Source: Cohnella caldifontis (GTDB taxonomy: Bacteria; Bacillota; Bacilli; Paenibacillales; Paenibacillaceae). Taken from it: DNA of 64,000 nt. Positions 17,172-27,349 of this stretch are shown piece by piece. The notes beneath the pieces are model-generated. The model ran no database searches, was not told the origin of the DNA, and saw only the letters and a list, made by a program, of their open reading frames with translations. The position numbers and the translations under genes are program-made. How positions within the stretch are numbered: position 1 is the first letter of the stretch; the number at the start of each line of letters is the position of its first letter. The stretch is from positions 124,001 through 188,000 of the forward strand of contig NZ_JAQZSJ010000006.1 of NCBI RefSeq assembly GCF_029360585.1. Direction: 5' to 3'.

Positions 17172-19124
17172 TCACACCGGGATCCGGCACTCCAGCGTGA
17201 CCCCCGCGCCCGGCCGAGACTTCAGCGTCATGTCCCCGCCCAGCATGCGGATCCTCTCCTGCACTCCCCTTAACCCGAGACCCTCCGTGGAGGAAAGCGC
17301 TTCTTCGGCCGCCATCCCTTTGCCGTCATCCGCATACCGGACCTGCAGTCGATCCGACTCCTGCCGGATCTCCAGATCCACGCGATTCGCCCCGGAGTGC
17401 TTGACGGCGTTGTTGATCAACTCTTGCGCGACACGGTATACCGCCGTCGATTGTTCGTCGCTGAGGACGGCTTCGAACGGGTAGGCTCGGAACTCGAGTT
17501 GAAAATCCGCGCGCAGCCGGGTTTTCTCCACCAGACGGGACACCGCGCGCAAGACGCCTTGTTCGGACAAAAAGGAAGGCATCAGCTCGGAGCACGTTTC
17601 CCGGATCATGAATTCGGCGTTTTCCAGTCCGATTCTCAGCGGCTCCAGCAGCTCGCGTTCCCCCCGATCGGCCGCCGCCCGGTCCAATAACCGGCGGAGA
17701 TGCAGCAGTTCCTGCAGCGTTTCGTCATGCAGATCGGAAGCGAGCCGCCTTCGTTCCTTCTCCGCGATTTGCATGAACAATTTGGACAGCCAAGGCGCGC
17801 GTTCCGCTTGCTGCTGTTCGATTTCCTTGAAACGGTGATCGATCATCTGAAAATATTCGTAGAGAAGCGATACGTACTTCGCCATGAGGCGGAAAGCGAA
17901 CTTGTCCCGTTCTGCGAGTTCGAGCGGGCCGCCATCCTCCCGGAATACGGCCAGAAACAGCCGGTTTCCTTCGCGGTTGCCGACGGCCCCCAATGCCAAG
18001 GAGGACGAGGCCGCGGTCTCTCCCGCCTTCAGCTTCGAACATTCGGCCGCAAACGGCCGCACGAAGTCCGGCCCGGACGATAATCCGGCCCCCTCCCCGA
18101 TGAAACGGACGAAACCGTCGGCCGCTTCCCGCTCGGCCAACGCGAACGCGTTCGGATGGAAATAACGCCGGCCTTCCCGGACGACCACTTGCTCCAAATC
18201 CCCGATTCGATACGTTCCCAGCAGCTCCGTCACCCATTGGTCCAGCCGATGGCGAACCGCCGCCTCCTGTTCCAGCGCCTCGTGCTTCCGGCGAAGCTCC
18301 TCGGTAAACGCCCGATTGTCCTTGACCGTCTGGACGAACCGATGGAAAAACGCGATCCCGAATACCGAAAGCAGCGCGAGCAGCGCCCAAGCGAACGTAT
18401 CTTCGAAACATTCCTCCCAGAACGACATCCGGTAGCCCAGTACGCGTCCCTGGATTTGCTCCATCACGTCTTTCACCGGGTCCGGAAGAAGAATGACCGT
18501 AAACAAGAGGAACCCCGCGCCGATGAAGCGCAGCTCCGCTTGATGCTCCGGACGCCGGAGCAAGGCGAGGAACTGCCCGACGCAAAGCGCCATGTTCAGA
18601 AATAGATGCGCCAGGAACAGCGCGTTCAGAACCCCGAACGTGAAATCCCCAGCCGAACATAGCCAAGCCGCGGCGATCACGGTCCACAATCCGCCGCCCG
18701 CCCATCGGAAAACCCTCGTCATCGGCTTTTTGCCGGTCCGCAGCAAATAGGGAATGAAGGAGAAGAACAAAAAGACGATTCCGCTTTTCACGACCAGGGA
18801 GGCGTGCGGAATGTCCGGCATCGGCCCGAACAGCAGGCTTTTCTGATCCCAATCCAGAAACAGCTGCAGCGCGGTCAGCAGCGAGATCGTCCCCAAATAC
18901 GAATACCCCCGCTCCCGAGGCAGAAAGGCGAACATCGCCCAAAAGACGATCGCCAGCAAAAGGAAGATCAGCACGAACGCGGCGTCGTCCAAGCGGCTGC
19001 GAAACGCATAAAACGCCTCGGACCCGCCGGGCAGAGGCTTCATCAGCGCCAGATTGATCCAACCGTTCATGGCGAAAAGGAGCCCGGCCGTCCCGGTCCA
19101 CTTCGCGATCGATTTCCAGCTCAT
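17172..19124 (-). CDS. NarX/DegS-type membrane sensor histidine kinase
   Basis: About 650 aa. The N-terminal 280 residues carry about seven to eight hydrophobic membrane segments, then a coiled coil (RRKHEALEQEAAVRHRLDQW), a GAF-like region, a HisKA_3 dimerisation domain with the motif ASDLHDETLQELLHLRR (phospho-acceptor His), and a HATPase_c domain (QELINNAVKHSGA, DDGKGM, GLGLRGVQERI). This architecture pairs with NarL-type regulators. I chose ATG 19124 (MSWKSIAKW), which has a modest purine-rich GGGCGGAA upstream, over 19166, which has none. The many-pass sensor suggests a membrane-embedded or membrane-soluble signal. Confidence 0.88.
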   Translation of the reverse strand: MSWKSIAKWTGTAGLLFAMNGWINLALMKPLPGGSEAFYAFRSRLDDAAFVLIFLLLAIVFWAMFAFLPRERGYSYLGTISLLTALQLFLDWDQKSLLFGPMPDIPHASLVVKSGIVFLFFSFIPYLLRTGKKPMTRVFRWAGGGLWTVIAAAWLCSAGDFTFGVLNALFLAHLFLNMALCVGQFLALLRRPEHQAELRFIGAGFLLFTVILLPDPVKDVMEQIQGRVLGYRMSFWEECFEDTFAWALLALLSVFGIAFFHRFVQTVKDNRAFTEELRRKHEALEQEAAVRHRLDQWVTELLGTYRIGDLEQVVVREGRRYFHPNAFALAEREAADGFVRFIGEGAGLSSGPDFVRPFAAECSKLKAGETAASSSLALGAVGNREGNRLFLAVFREDGGPLELAERDKFAFRLMAKYVSLLYEYFQMIDHRFKEIEQQQAERAPWLSKLFMQIAEKERRRLASDLHDETLQELLHLRRLLDRAAADRGERELLEPLRIGLENAEFMIRETCSELMPSFLSEQGVLRAVSRLVEKTRLRADFQLEFRAYPFEAVLSDEQSTAVYRVAQELINNAVKHSGANRVDLEIRQESDRLQVRYADDGKGMAAEEALSSTEGLGLRGVQERIRMLGGDMTLKSRPGAGVTLECRIPV

Positions 19125-19183
19125 TTCGGTTCCGCCCTTGACCGCAGATTTTGCAAGCATCCCCATTCTACCATGGAAATCGG

Positions 19184-19220
19184 CGCAAGAAAGCCGCCGT
19201 CCCCGAGAGAACGGCGGCTT
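19184..19220 (-). terminator. Intrinsic terminator after mmsB
   Basis: AAGCCGCCGT at 19191-19200 pairs with ACGGCGGCTT at 19211-19220. On the minus strand the stem is followed by a short T-rich tract. It ends the chvE-mmsA-mmsB transcript. Confidence 0.7.
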
Positions 19221-19238
19221 CGCCCTTTCCGTGCCGCA

Positions 19239-20399
19239 TCAAGCGGTTTTGTTCTTGTTGTAAATGTCGAAACCGACGGCGAGCAGCAGCACGAGGCCTT
19301 TGATCCCTTGCTGCCAGTCGATGCCGAGGCCGATCAGCGACATGCCGTTGTTCATGACGCCCATGACGAGGCCCCCGATGATCGCGCCGACTACGGTGCC
19401 GATACCCCCGGAGGCGGAAGCGCCGCCGATGAAGCACGCCGCGATGGCGTCGAGCTCGAAGTTGACGCCGGCCTTCGGCGTCGCCGCGTTCAGACGCGCG
19501 GCGTAGATCAGGCCCGACAAAGCCGCGAGCGCGCCCATGTTGACGAACACCCAGAACGTCACCTTCTTCGTCTTGACGCCGGACAGCGCGGCGGCTTTTT
19601 CGTTGCCGCCCAGCGCGTACGTACGGCGGCCCATGACGGTCTTCCTCATGACGAACGAGTAGGCGACGATCAGCGCGAACAGGATGATCAGGATGTACGG
19701 AATGCCGCGGTATTCCGCAAGCACGTAGGTGAACGCGTTGATCACCGCGGCGTAGGCGGCCAGTTTCGCCGCGAACAGCGGCAGGGGCGCCACGTCGAAC
19801 CCGTACTTGAGCTGGGTCCGGCGCGTCCTCCACTCCTGCGCGAGGATCAGCAGCGAGAGCACGATGCCGACGGCGATCGACAGCGTATGGACCGATCCTC
19901 CTCCGACGTCCGGCAGAAACCCGGTGCTCATTTTTTGGAACGCCTTCGGAAACGGAGCGATCGACTTGCCTTCCAGCACGATCATCGTGAGGCCCCGGAA
20001 CAGCAGCATGCCCGCCAAAGTGACGATGAACGAGGGAATCCGGACGTATGCGATCCAAAATCCTTGCCACGCGCCGACCAGCGCCCCGAGCAGCAGCGAA
20101 AGGATCAGCGCAACGAAAAACGGCATGCCGTGGTTCACCATCATGATGGCGGACACCGAGCCGACGAACGCCGCGACCGAGCCGACGGACAAATCGATGT
20201 GTCCGGTGATGATGACGAGCACCATGCCGATGGCGAGCACGAGGATATAACTGTTCTGTTGGATGAGGTTCGTAATGTTGAGCGGCTTGAGCAAAATCCC
20301 GCCGGACAAAATCTGGAACAGCAGGGTAATCGCCACGAGCGCGATGATCATGCCGTATTGGCGGACGTTATTGCGGAACAGGTTCTTTACGGCATCCAC
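19239..20399 (-). CDS. mmsB: Multiple-monosaccharide ABC transporter permease
   Basis: 386 aa with about ten to eleven membrane segments, in the BPD_transp_2 family (RbsC/XylH/GguB). The family signature near residue 60 (GMVLVIITGHIDLSVGSV) is complete, as is the late GGASASGGIGTVVGAIIGGLVMGVMNNGMSL. It forms the membrane channel of a monosaccharide importer with MmsA and ChvE. It starts 4 bases after the MmsA stop, so the two are translationally linked. The family transports xylose, glucose, galactose, arabinose and similar sugars. Confidence 0.92.
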   Translation of the reverse strand: MDAVKNLFRNNVRQYGMIIALVAITLLFQILSGGILLKPLNITNLIQQNSYILVLAIGMVLVIITGHIDLSVGSVAAFVGSVSAIMMVNHGMPFFVALILSLLLGALVGAWQGFWIAYVRIPSFIVTLAGMLLFRGLTMIVLEGKSIAPFPKAFQKMSTGFLPDVGGGSVHTLSIAVGIVLSLLILAQEWRTRRTQLKYGFDVAPLPLFAAKLAAYAAVINAFTYVLAEYRGIPYILIILFALIVAYSFVMRKTVMGRRTYALGGNEKAAALSGVKTKKVTFWVFVNMGALAALSGLIYAARLNAATPKAGVNFELDAIAACFIGGASASGGIGTVVGAIIGGLVMGVMNNGMSLIGLGIDWQQGIKGLVLLLAVGFDIYNKNKTA

Positions 20400-20403
20400 G
20401 GGT

Positions 20404-21936
20404 TCAATCCCCCTTGCCTTTCGTCATGAGTTTCATTAGCGTTTCCTGCGAAGCGTCTTCCCGCCGCACTTCGCCCGTGATCCGGCCTTCGCTCATCGCG
20501 TAAACGCGGTCGCACATGCCGAGGATTTCCGGCAGCTCCGAGGAGATGAGGAGCACGCCTTTGCCCTCCGAGGCCAGCCGGTTGATGATCGTGTAGATCT
20601 CGTATTTGGCTCCGACATCGATGCCCCGGGTAGGCTCGTCGAGGATCAGAATGTCCGGCTCGGAAAAAATCCACTTGCTCAGCACGACTTTCTGCTGATT
20701 GCCGCCGCTCAGGTTCCCCGTTTTCTGCAGGACGCTCGGCGTTTTGATGTTCATCCGTCCGCGGAACGACTCGGCGGCGACGATTTCCTCGTTCTCGTTC
20801 ACGACCGCGCCGCGGGAGATCCGCTTCAAATTGGCGAGCGAGATATTCCGTTTGATGTCGTCGATCAAAATCAACCCGTACTGCTTCCGATCCTCCGTCA
20901 CGTAGGCCAGTCCGTTATCGATCGCCTCCGGCACGTTTCGGAAGACGACGGGCTTGCCGTTTTTGCGGATTTCCCCGCTGATCTTGCGTCCATAAGACCG
21001 GCCGAACAGGCTCATGGCCAGCTCCGTGCGTCCGGCGCCCATCAGGCCGGCGATGCCGACGATTTCGCCCCGGCGGATCTCAAGATGGACGTTGTCGATC
21101 ACCTTGCGCTCCAGATGCTGGGGATGATAGACGGTCCAGTTCCGCACCTCGAAAATGACTTCCCCGATTTCCGGCTTGCGCTCGGGATAACGCTGGGTCA
21201 AATCCCGTCCGACCATGCCCTTGATGATGCGGTCCTCCGTCACTTCGTCCCGGCGCATGCCGAGCGTTTCGATCGTCCGGCCGTCCCGCAGGATCGTGAT
21301 GGAATCCGCCACCTTGGCGATTTCGTTCAATTTGTGGGAGATCAGGATCGACGAGATGCCCTGGCCTCTCAGCTTCAAGATGAGCCGCAGCAAATTTTCG
21401 CTGTCCTCTTCGTTCAACGCCGCCGTCGGCTCGTCCAAGATGAGGAGCTTCACCTGCTTCGACAGCGCCTTGGCGATTTCCACCAGCTGCTGCTTGCCGA
21501 CCCCGAGATGGGTGATCAGCGTATGCGGGTTCTCTTCGAGGCCTACCGTCTGCAGCAGTTCCCTCGTTTTCACGACCGTTTCGTTCCAATCGATGACGCC
21601 TTTGCGGGCCACTTCGTTGCCGAGAAAAATGTTCTCGGCGATGGACAGGTAGGGAATGAGGGCAAGCTCCTGATGGATGATGACGATTCCCATGTTCTCG
21701 CTTTGCTTGATGTCCTTGAATTCGCAAGGCCGGCCTTGGTACCGGATCTCCCCTTCGTAGGTTCCGTGCGGATAAACGCCGCTTAAGACTTTCATCAGGG
21801 TAGACTTGCCCGCGCCGTTCTCCCCGCAAAGCGCGTGCACTTCGCCCTCCATGACGGTCAGGTTGACGTTCTCCAGCGCTTTGACGCCGGGAAACGACTT
21901 CGTGATGCCCCGCATCTCCAAGATCGCGTCCGCCAT
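20404..21936 (-). CDS. mmsA: Multiple-monosaccharide ABC transporter ATP-binding protein
   Basis: 510 aa, two fused ABC domains (RbsA/XylG/GguA type). The first domain has Walker [10 protein letters not shown], signature LGVGKQQ and Walker [11 protein letters not shown]. The second has a degenerate Walker A region (GLMGAGRTE), signature LSGGNQQK and Walker B ILDEPTRG, the usual asymmetry in this family. It powers sugar uptake through MmsB. It follows chvE after a gap of about 110 bases that contains a strong hairpin. Confidence 0.93.
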   Translation of the reverse strand: MADAILEMRGITKSFPGVKALENVNLTVMEGEVHALCGENGAGKSTLMKVLSGVYPHGTYEGEIRYQGRPCEFKDIKQSENMGIVIIHQELALIPYLSIAENIFLGNEVARKGVIDWNETVVKTRELLQTVGLEENPHTLITHLGVGKQQLVEIAKALSKQVKLLILDEPTAALNEEDSENLLRLILKLRGQGISSILISHKLNEIAKVADSITILRDGRTIETLGMRRDEVTEDRIIKGMVGRDLTQRYPERKPEIGEVIFEVRNWTVYHPQHLERKVIDNVHLEIRRGEIVGIAGLMGAGRTELAMSLFGRSYGRKISGEIRKNGKPVVFRNVPEAIDNGLAYVTEDRKQYGLILIDDIKRNISLANLKRISRGAVVNENEEIVAAESFRGRMNIKTPSVLQKTGNLSGGNQQKVVLSKWIFSEPDILILDEPTRGIDVGAKYEIYTIINRLASEGKGVLLISSELPEILGMCDRVYAMSEGRITGEVRREDASQETLMKLMTKGKGD

Positions 21937-21975
21937 GTTTCACCCGGCCTTTCTCTCGTAAAGTAGAAATGATTC

Positions 21976-22009
21976 CGCGACGGCTTGCCGGCCGGCGGCA
22001 GCCGTCGCG
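21976..22009 (-). promoter_or_regulatory. Intercistronic hairpin between chvE and mmsA
   Basis: CGCGACGGCTTGCCG pairs with its near-complement ending at 22009, with one bulged base, and no T-run follows. It probably protects the chvE message from 3' decay or lowers readthrough into mmsA-mmsB. Confidence 0.65.
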
Positions 22010-22044
22010 AAATCACCCTGGAAATTGCCTGCTGCCGGCGATGC

Positions 22045-23166
22045 TTATTTCAGCTGGTCTTCGGTGTAATAGCCGGTATCGACAAGCGCTTGCTTATAGT
22101 TGGATTTGTCCACGGATACCGGAACGAGCAGATAGGAAGGCACGACCTTGACGCCGTTGTCGTACGTCTTCTCGTCGTTGACTTCCGGCTTTTTGCCGTT
22201 CAGGACGGCGTCGGCCATCGAGACGGCGACTTTGGCCAGCTCGCGGGTGTCCTTGAACACCGTCTGCGTCTGCTCGCCGGCGATGATCGATTTGACCGAT
22301 GCCAGCTCGGCGTCTTGGCCGGTAATGATCGGCAGCGGCTTGTCGCCGGATCCGTAGCCTACGCCCTTGAGCGAGGACAGGATCCCGATGCTGATGCCGT
22401 CGTACGGGGAGAGGACCGCGTCGACCTTCTCCGTCGTGTAGTTCGCCGACAGCAGATTGTCCATCCGGGATTGCGCGACCCCGCCATCCCACCGGAGCGT
22501 AGCGACTTGCTCAAATTTGGTTTGGCCGGACTTGACGACCAGCTTGCCGTTGTCGAGGTAAGGCTTAAGCACGCTCATGGCGCCGTCGAAGAAGAAGTAA
22601 GCGTTGTTGTCGTCGGGCGAGCCGGCGAACAGCTCGATGTTGAACGGGCCTTTGCCGTCTTTGAGCCCGAGCTTCTCTTCGATGTAAGAGGCTTGCAGCA
22701 CGCCGACCTTGAAATTGTCGAACGTCGCGTAGTAGTCGACGTATTCGCTCTTCTTGATCAAGCGGTCGTAGGCGATGACCGGAATGCCCGCGTCATGCGC
22801 CTTCTGCAGAACGTCGGTGAGGGCTTCGCCGTCGATGGAAGCGATGACGAGCAGCTTGACGCCCTTGGTGATCATGTTCTCGATCTGGGACACCTGGTTC
22901 TCGACGACGTCCTCTCCGTACTGGAGGTCCGTCTTGTAGCCGAGCGCCTGGAACTGCTTCACCATGTTGTCGCCGTCCTTCACCCAGCGCTCCGACGATT
23001 TCGTCGGCATCGCGATGCCGATCGTGCCCTTGTCCCCGCCGGACGAGGCCGAGGAAGCGCCGGCGGTTGCGGGCGAAGACGCTTCGTCGCCGCCGCTCTT
23101 TTTGCCGCATGCGGAAATGGCCAATACGAGTACCAAAAGAAGTGCGAATATTGCGATTTTTTTCAC
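22045..23166 (-). CDS. chvE: Multiple-monosaccharide binding lipoprotein (ChvE-like)
   Basis: 373 aa with a GTG start ([10 protein letters not shown]) set by GGGGAG 8 bases upstream. A signal peptide ends in the lipobox LAISAC. The mature protein has the ChvE/XylF hallmarks ([19 protein letters not shown] near the start; [46 protein letters not shown]), so it is the binding component of a xylose/glucose/galactose-type importer. It is the first gene of chvE-mmsA-mmsB and lies 92 bases downstream of the YesN-type regulator on the same strand, the probable controller. Confidence 0.93.
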   Translation of the reverse strand: MKKIAIFALLLVLVLAISACGKKSGGDEASSPATAGASSASSGGDKGTIGIAMPTKSSERWVKDGDNMVKQFQALGYKTDLQYGEDVVENQVSQIENMITKGVKLLVIASIDGEALTDVLQKAHDAGIPVIAYDRLIKKSEYVDYYATFDNFKVGVLQASYIEEKLGLKDGKGPFNIELFAGSPDDNNAYFFFDGAMSVLKPYLDNGKLVVKSGQTKFEQVATLRWDGGVAQSRMDNLLSANYTTEKVDAVLSPYDGISIGILSSLKGVGYGSGDKPLPIITGQDAELASVKSIIAGEQTQTVFKDTRELAKVAVSMADAVLNGKKPEVNDEKTYDNGVKVVPSYLLVPVSVDKSNYKQALVDTGYYTEDQLK

Positions 23167-23257
23167 TGCCAAACTCCCCTTTCGTTGGTCTGAACGTAAT
23201 GTAACATGGGAGTTCGGACACCGTCTTTCCAAGAAACCGACAACTTTTTGCGATAAT

Positions 23258-24493
23258 TTAACCCGGCTTGGCGGGACTTCCTTCCCCTTCCGCGGACCCG
23301 CCTTTGCGGTAGCGGATCGGGGAGACGCCCGCCGCTTTTTTGAACGCCGTGCTGAAATAATGCTGCGACTCGTATCCGACCGCTTCGGCAATCTCCGCGA
23401 CGGTGAGGGACGTGGCATTGAGCAGCTGGATCGCCTTGGATACGCGGGTCTGCGTCAGGAAAGCGACGAAGGTCGTCCCCAGCTCCTGCTTGAACAGCCG
23501 GCTCAAATAAACGGACGAAACGCCGATCGCCAACGCCGTTTCCTCCAGCGAAAGCCGCGAATCTCCGTAATGCTCCCAGATGTAATGCCGGGCCCTGCGG
23601 ACGAGCGGCGAGACTGCGGATTCCTTATATACGCCGCTTCTGGCTTTGCGGTACGCGGCCGGGACGCCGCCCGTCCCCTCGATCGGTTCCGCCTGCGCGG
23701 CCACCTGCAGTTTCAGGTAAGCGTTGACGGCTTGCTCCACGGCCGCGAAATCCGCCGGATCCGACGTGTCCCAGACGATCGCGCAAAGAAATCCCAAGGA
23801 ATCCCGAAAGAGCACGCGGGGAAACTTCTCCAGCATTTCGTCCGCGATATTCTCCATGGCGAACAGCATCAATTGGCGGCCCCGTTCGGAGCGGGCGGAC
23901 GTTCCCGAATCGGCTTCCGGCCATCTCAAAACGCCGATCAAGCCCGGCGCCCGCCGGGGCAGCTCCAGAAACGCGAGCTGCTCCAGCGCCTCCTCCAGGC
24001 CGACCGCGCCTTCGATCCATTCGTTGCAGAACCGCTCGCGAAGGAGCGGAATGTTTTTGCGGATTTGCCGGGAGGCGAGCGCCAGATGTTTCTCCTGCTC
24101 CTTCGACAGCTTCAGGTCGAACGCGATTTTGCGCAGCGTGTCGGTCAAGAGCCCGGGATTCGCCGGCTTCAGGATATACTCGTCCACGCCGTATCGGATC
24201 GCCTGCTGCGCGTATCCGAATTCGTCGTGTCCCGTAACGATGACGATCCGGCACTGGGGCAGCCGTTCTTTCAGCTCCCGGATCAGATCGATGCCGTTTA
24301 GGATGGGCATGTTCAAATCGACCAGCATCAAATCCGCGGAATGGCGGACGGCGAGCTCCAACGCTTCTTCCCCGTCCTCGGCTTCCGCCGCGACCGCAAG
24401 GCCGAGGGAAGCCCAATCGACCGCATCCCGGATCCCTTCCCGGATGATCGGCTCGTCGTCGGCGATAATCACTTTCCAGGGTGCGTCATGCAT
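23258..24493 (-). CDS. YesN-type response regulator with AraC output domain
   Basis: 411 aa. The receiver domain carries DDE (12-14), Asp59 in [10 protein letters not shown] and Lys109 in YILKP. The middle of about 170 aa is family-variable. The C-terminal AraC domain shows [24 protein letters not shown] and [25 protein letters not shown]. The start at 24493 (MHDAPWKV) is fixed by GGAGGAG about 8 bases upstream and by its position 2 bases after the kinase stop. With the kinase and anchored binding protein upstream, it forms a probable three-component system controlling the chvE importer immediately downstream. Confidence 0.92.
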   Translation of the reverse strand: MHDAPWKVIIADDEPIIREGIRDAVDWASLGLAVAAEAEDGEEALELAVRHSADLMLVDLNMPILNGIDLIRELKERLPQCRIVIVTGHDEFGYAQQAIRYGVDEYILKPANPGLLTDTLRKIAFDLKLSKEQEKHLALASRQIRKNIPLLRERFCNEWIEGAVGLEEALEQLAFLELPRRAPGLIGVLRWPEADSGTSARSERGRQLMLFAMENIADEMLEKFPRVLFRDSLGFLCAIVWDTSDPADFAAVEQAVNAYLKLQVAAQAEPIEGTGGVPAAYRKARSGVYKESAVSPLVRRARHYIWEHYGDSRLSLEETALAIGVSSVYLSRLFKQELGTTFVAFLTQTRVSKAIQLLNATSLTVAEIAEAVGYESQHYFSTAFKKAAGVSPIRYRKGGSAEGEGSPAKPG

Positions 24494-24495
24494 CG

Positions 24496-26307
24496 TCAAA
24501 TCTCCTCCCGTTGAATCGGATACGCGATCGTGACGGTCGTTCCGGCTCCCGGCCGGCTGTCGATCCGCAAGCCGAACGCCGGATCTCCGTAGGTTAACAG
24601 CAGGCGGGATTGAACGTTCGATAACCCGTACCCCGCCGCGGAAGCGTCGGGCGTCTCCCCCGCCGGGTGCTCCAGCCGCTCGCGCATCAGGGCCAGCTTC
24701 CGCTCGTCCATGCCGGCGCCGTCGTCCGAGACCGATAGCACGATCCGATCGTCCTCGCGGAATCCTCGGACGGTAATGCGGCCCGGACCCCTGCGCTCCT
24801 TGATGCCGTGGTAGATCGCGTTTTCCACGATCGGCTGCAGGATCACCTTCAGAACCGGGACGTGCGCGATGCCGGGCTCGAGTTCCAGCTCGAACCGCAG
24901 CTTGTCCCGATACCTCAGCTGCTGGATTTTCAAGTAGCTGCGCACGTGTTCGAACTCTTCCGCCAGCGGAATGAACTCCCCGCCTTTGCTGAGGCCGATC
25001 CGGAACAGCCGGGACAGCGCTTCCACCATTTCGGCCACGTCCTCCGCGCCCCGCTTGCGCGACATCCAATGGATCGTGTCCAGCGTGTTGTAGAGGAAGT
25101 GCGGCTTGATTTGGGCCTGGAGAGTCCTCAGTTCCGCCTCCCGCTTCTGCTTCTCCTGCCGTTCCGCCAAGGACATCAGATCGTTGATCTTGGTCAGCAT
25201 GCTGTTGAAGCTTCGGCCCAGCATGCCCACCTCGTCCATGCCGTCTCCCCAATAACGGGTCGTCAAATCGCCGGATTCGGCCCGCTGCATGAAGGTCATG
25301 AGCCGCCCGATCGGCCGGGAAATGCCTTGCGAGAGCACGAACGAAGCGGTGATGCCGAGCAAGCAGACCCCGAACATGAACGCCCCGACGAACAGCCGGA
25401 TTTGCCGGACTTCCGGCGCCGCCTCGGACGTGGAAAACGCCCCGATCGTCGCCCATTTCGTGAAAGAGGACTTCAGGAACATGAACTGCAGCTTGCGCCC
25501 GTTAACGGTCTCGACGAAATTCCCCGAGGACTGCCCGCCCAGCCAGCGGAGCGGTATCGTTTCGAAGCCCAGCTGCTTGGGCACGTAGATCGGGTCTCCA
25601 TGCTCGTCCAAGACGAAGAGGAGGCCGGTTTTCCCGAGCCTGACGTCTTTGGCCGCTTCCACGATGACCCTCAGCTTCAGGTCGATCAGCACGACGCCGA
25701 GTACCCGCTGGGTGTCCGGATCCAGAACGGCGCGCACGGCCGACACCACTTCCGCCTCCTTGTAGTTGGCGTGCGTCGTTACGTTGCGCCCGTAGGGATG
25801 GCCGATCATTTCGAAGATGCCTTTGCCGGCGACCGCTTCCTGGTACCATTTCTCCCTCGTGAGGTCCATCGACGAACGGCCATACATGTCGTTGCTTAGA
25901 TAATCGCCTTCGGCGTTCACGACCATGATGCCGGCGATTTCGGTCTGCAGGGTGGAGAAGCCCCTCAGGAAATCGAGCGCCTCTCCGCGGGATTCCCGGC
26001 TCAGCGGCTCTCCGCGCAGGAACCGTCTGACCTGCGGATTATCCGAAATGTAATAGGTCGTATTCTGGACGCTGTCCGCGTAAAACTCCAGCGTCCGGTT
26101 CACTTTGGAAATGAGCTGCAGCGTATTGGCGTTCATATGGCGCTCGATGACCCGGTTCGTCACCAGATCCGCCAAAATCCCCAGCGCGAAGGAAGGCAGG
26201 ATCGTAATCAGCAGGAAATGCATCAGCAGCTTGTAGCGGATCGGCAGATGGCGGGGAAGCCATCGGGCGTAAAAGGAGCGTCCGATGACGATAGGCGGTT
26301 TGTCCAT
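24496..26307 (-). CDS. YesM/LytS-like sensor histidine kinase
   Basis: 603 aa. A transmembrane helix (LMHFLLITILPSFALGIL) is followed by an extracellular dCACHE sensor of about 240 aa, a second helix (LFVGAFMFGVCLLGITASFVL), HAMP (about 320-375), the His_kinase motif QIKPHFLYNTLDTIHW and a HATPase_c domain (IVENAIYHGI, DDGAGM, GYGLSNVQSRL). The ribosome site GGGAGGAGC supports ATG 26307. It lies 22 bases after the membrane-anchored sugar-binding protein gene and directly before its regulator. The gene order suggests that it reads the ligand state of the binding protein rather than, or besides, binding a sugar itself. Confidence 0.92.
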   Translation of the reverse strand: MDKPPIVIGRSFYARWLPRHLPIRYKLLMHFLLITILPSFALGILADLVTNRVIERHMNANTLQLISKVNRTLEFYADSVQNTTYYISDNPQVRRFLRGEPLSRESRGEALDFLRGFSTLQTEIAGIMVVNAEGDYLSNDMYGRSSMDLTREKWYQEAVAGKGIFEMIGHPYGRNVTTHANYKEAEVVSAVRAVLDPDTQRVLGVVLIDLKLRVIVEAAKDVRLGKTGLLFVLDEHGDPIYVPKQLGFETIPLRWLGGQSSGNFVETVNGRKLQFMFLKSSFTKWATIGAFSTSEAAPEVRQIRLFVGAFMFGVCLLGITASFVLSQGISRPIGRLMTFMQRAESGDLTTRYWGDGMDEVGMLGRSFNSMLTKINDLMSLAERQEKQKREAELRTLQAQIKPHFLYNTLDTIHWMSRKRGAEDVAEMVEALSRLFRIGLSKGGEFIPLAEEFEHVRSYLKIQQLRYRDKLRFELELEPGIAHVPVLKVILQPIVENAIYHGIKERRGPGRITVRGFREDDRIVLSVSDDGAGMDERKLALMRERLEHPAGETPDASAAGYGLSNVQSRLLLTYGDPAFGLRIDSRPGAGTTVTIAYPIQREEI

Positions 26308-26329
26308 GCGCGCTCCTCCCGTTCTCCCG

Positions 26330-27349
26330 TTATTTCGCGTAGTATTGGTCGACGTTGGCTTGGGTCACGACCGTGATCCCGGTGTCGATATAGGGAGGAA
26401 GCGAGTGCGTGCCCTGCGGATCCTCGTTGCCCGGCTGCACGAGCCGGTGGTGGTGGTGGAACAGCTCCATGAGCGACCAGTAGCCCATGTTCCAGGTCCC
26501 CTGGGCGAGCGTGGCGTCGATCGTTCCGTCTTTCACCAGATCGAGCGTGCCCTTGTCCGTATCGAAACCGATCAGGGTTTTGCGTCCGGCGACGCCCAGG
26601 TCCTTGAGCGCTTGTCCGATTCCTACGCCTCCGTTCGCTTGCGTGGCGAAAAAGCCGCCAACTTCGGGGTGTCGCGCCAGAATCTCCTTAGCCGTTTTTT
26701 CCGAGATCCCGATATCCCCTTTGCCGTCCGCCACTTCCGCGATTCCGATTTCGGGAAACTCGGCCCGCAGCGTATCCCGGAAACCGTTCGTCCGCTCTTC
26801 GTGATTCAATTGGTTCGGCTGCGTGATGACGGCCACCTCTCCCCTTCCGCCCAGCAGCCGTCCCATTTCCCTCGCCGCTTGAGCTCCGGCGTTATAGTTG
26901 TCCGTCCCAAGGAAGGAATAGGCCGCGCTTTTGGGGGCTCCCGAGTCGAACAGCACGACGGGGATGCCCGCTTTCACCGCTTTGTCGATCGCCGGATTGA
27001 GCGATTCCGGGTCGATCGCGGTCACGGCGATGCCCGCCGGCTTCCTCGCGATCGCCTGCTCGAGCACGGTGATCTCCTCGTGCGGGTCGTATTGCGTCGC
27101 GCCGCGGAACTCCACCGAGACGTTCAGCCCTTGGGCGGCGTCTTCGAAGCCCTTCATGATCGTCCGCCAATAGTCGAGCCCCGACTGGAACGTAACCATC
27201 ACGTACTTATCCTCGATATCCCCGGCGAGCCCGGACGGGCTTTGGTCCCAAGCGTCTTGACGGTCCCCGCGGAAGTTGTAATACCAGACGAACAACAAGA
27301 ATAAAGCCGCGAAAAGCCCGTATATGATGCCGTACGTGGACCGTTTCAT
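26330..27349 (-). CDS. Membrane-anchored sugar-binding protein, likely sensor subunit
   Basis: 339 aa of the Peripla_BP_4 (RbsB/XylF) fold. The N-terminus is a single hydrophobic helix (YGIIYGLFAALFLLFVWYY) with no lipobox and no obvious signal-peptidase site, so the protein is probably anchored by an uncleaved helix. The mature part has the usual motifs (MVTFQSGLDYWRTIMKGFEDAA; AVTAIDPESLNPAIDKA; IGFDTDKGTLDLVKDG). No transporter gene lies beside it in the operon; it precedes a YesM-type kinase and YesN-type regulator. That order and anchoring match XylFII of the XylFII-LytS-YesN systems. ATG 27349 is chosen because it opens the helix; longer in-frame ATGs to 27421 add charged residues. Confidence 0.85.
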   Translation of the reverse strand: MKRSTYGIIYGLFAALFLLFVWYYNFRGDRQDAWDQSPSGLAGDIEDKYVMVTFQSGLDYWRTIMKGFEDAAQGLNVSVEFRGATQYDPHEEITVLEQAIARKPAGIAVTAIDPESLNPAIDKAVKAGIPVVLFDSGAPKSAAYSFLGTDNYNAGAQAAREMGRLLGGRGEVAVITQPNQLNHEERTNGFRDTLRAEFPEIGIAEVADGKGDIGISEKTAKEILARHPEVGGFFATQANGGVGIGQALKDLGVAGRKTLIGFDTDKGTLDLVKDGTIDATLAQGTWNMGYWSLMELFHHHHRLVQPGNEDPQGTHSLPPYIDTGITVVTQANVDQYYAK

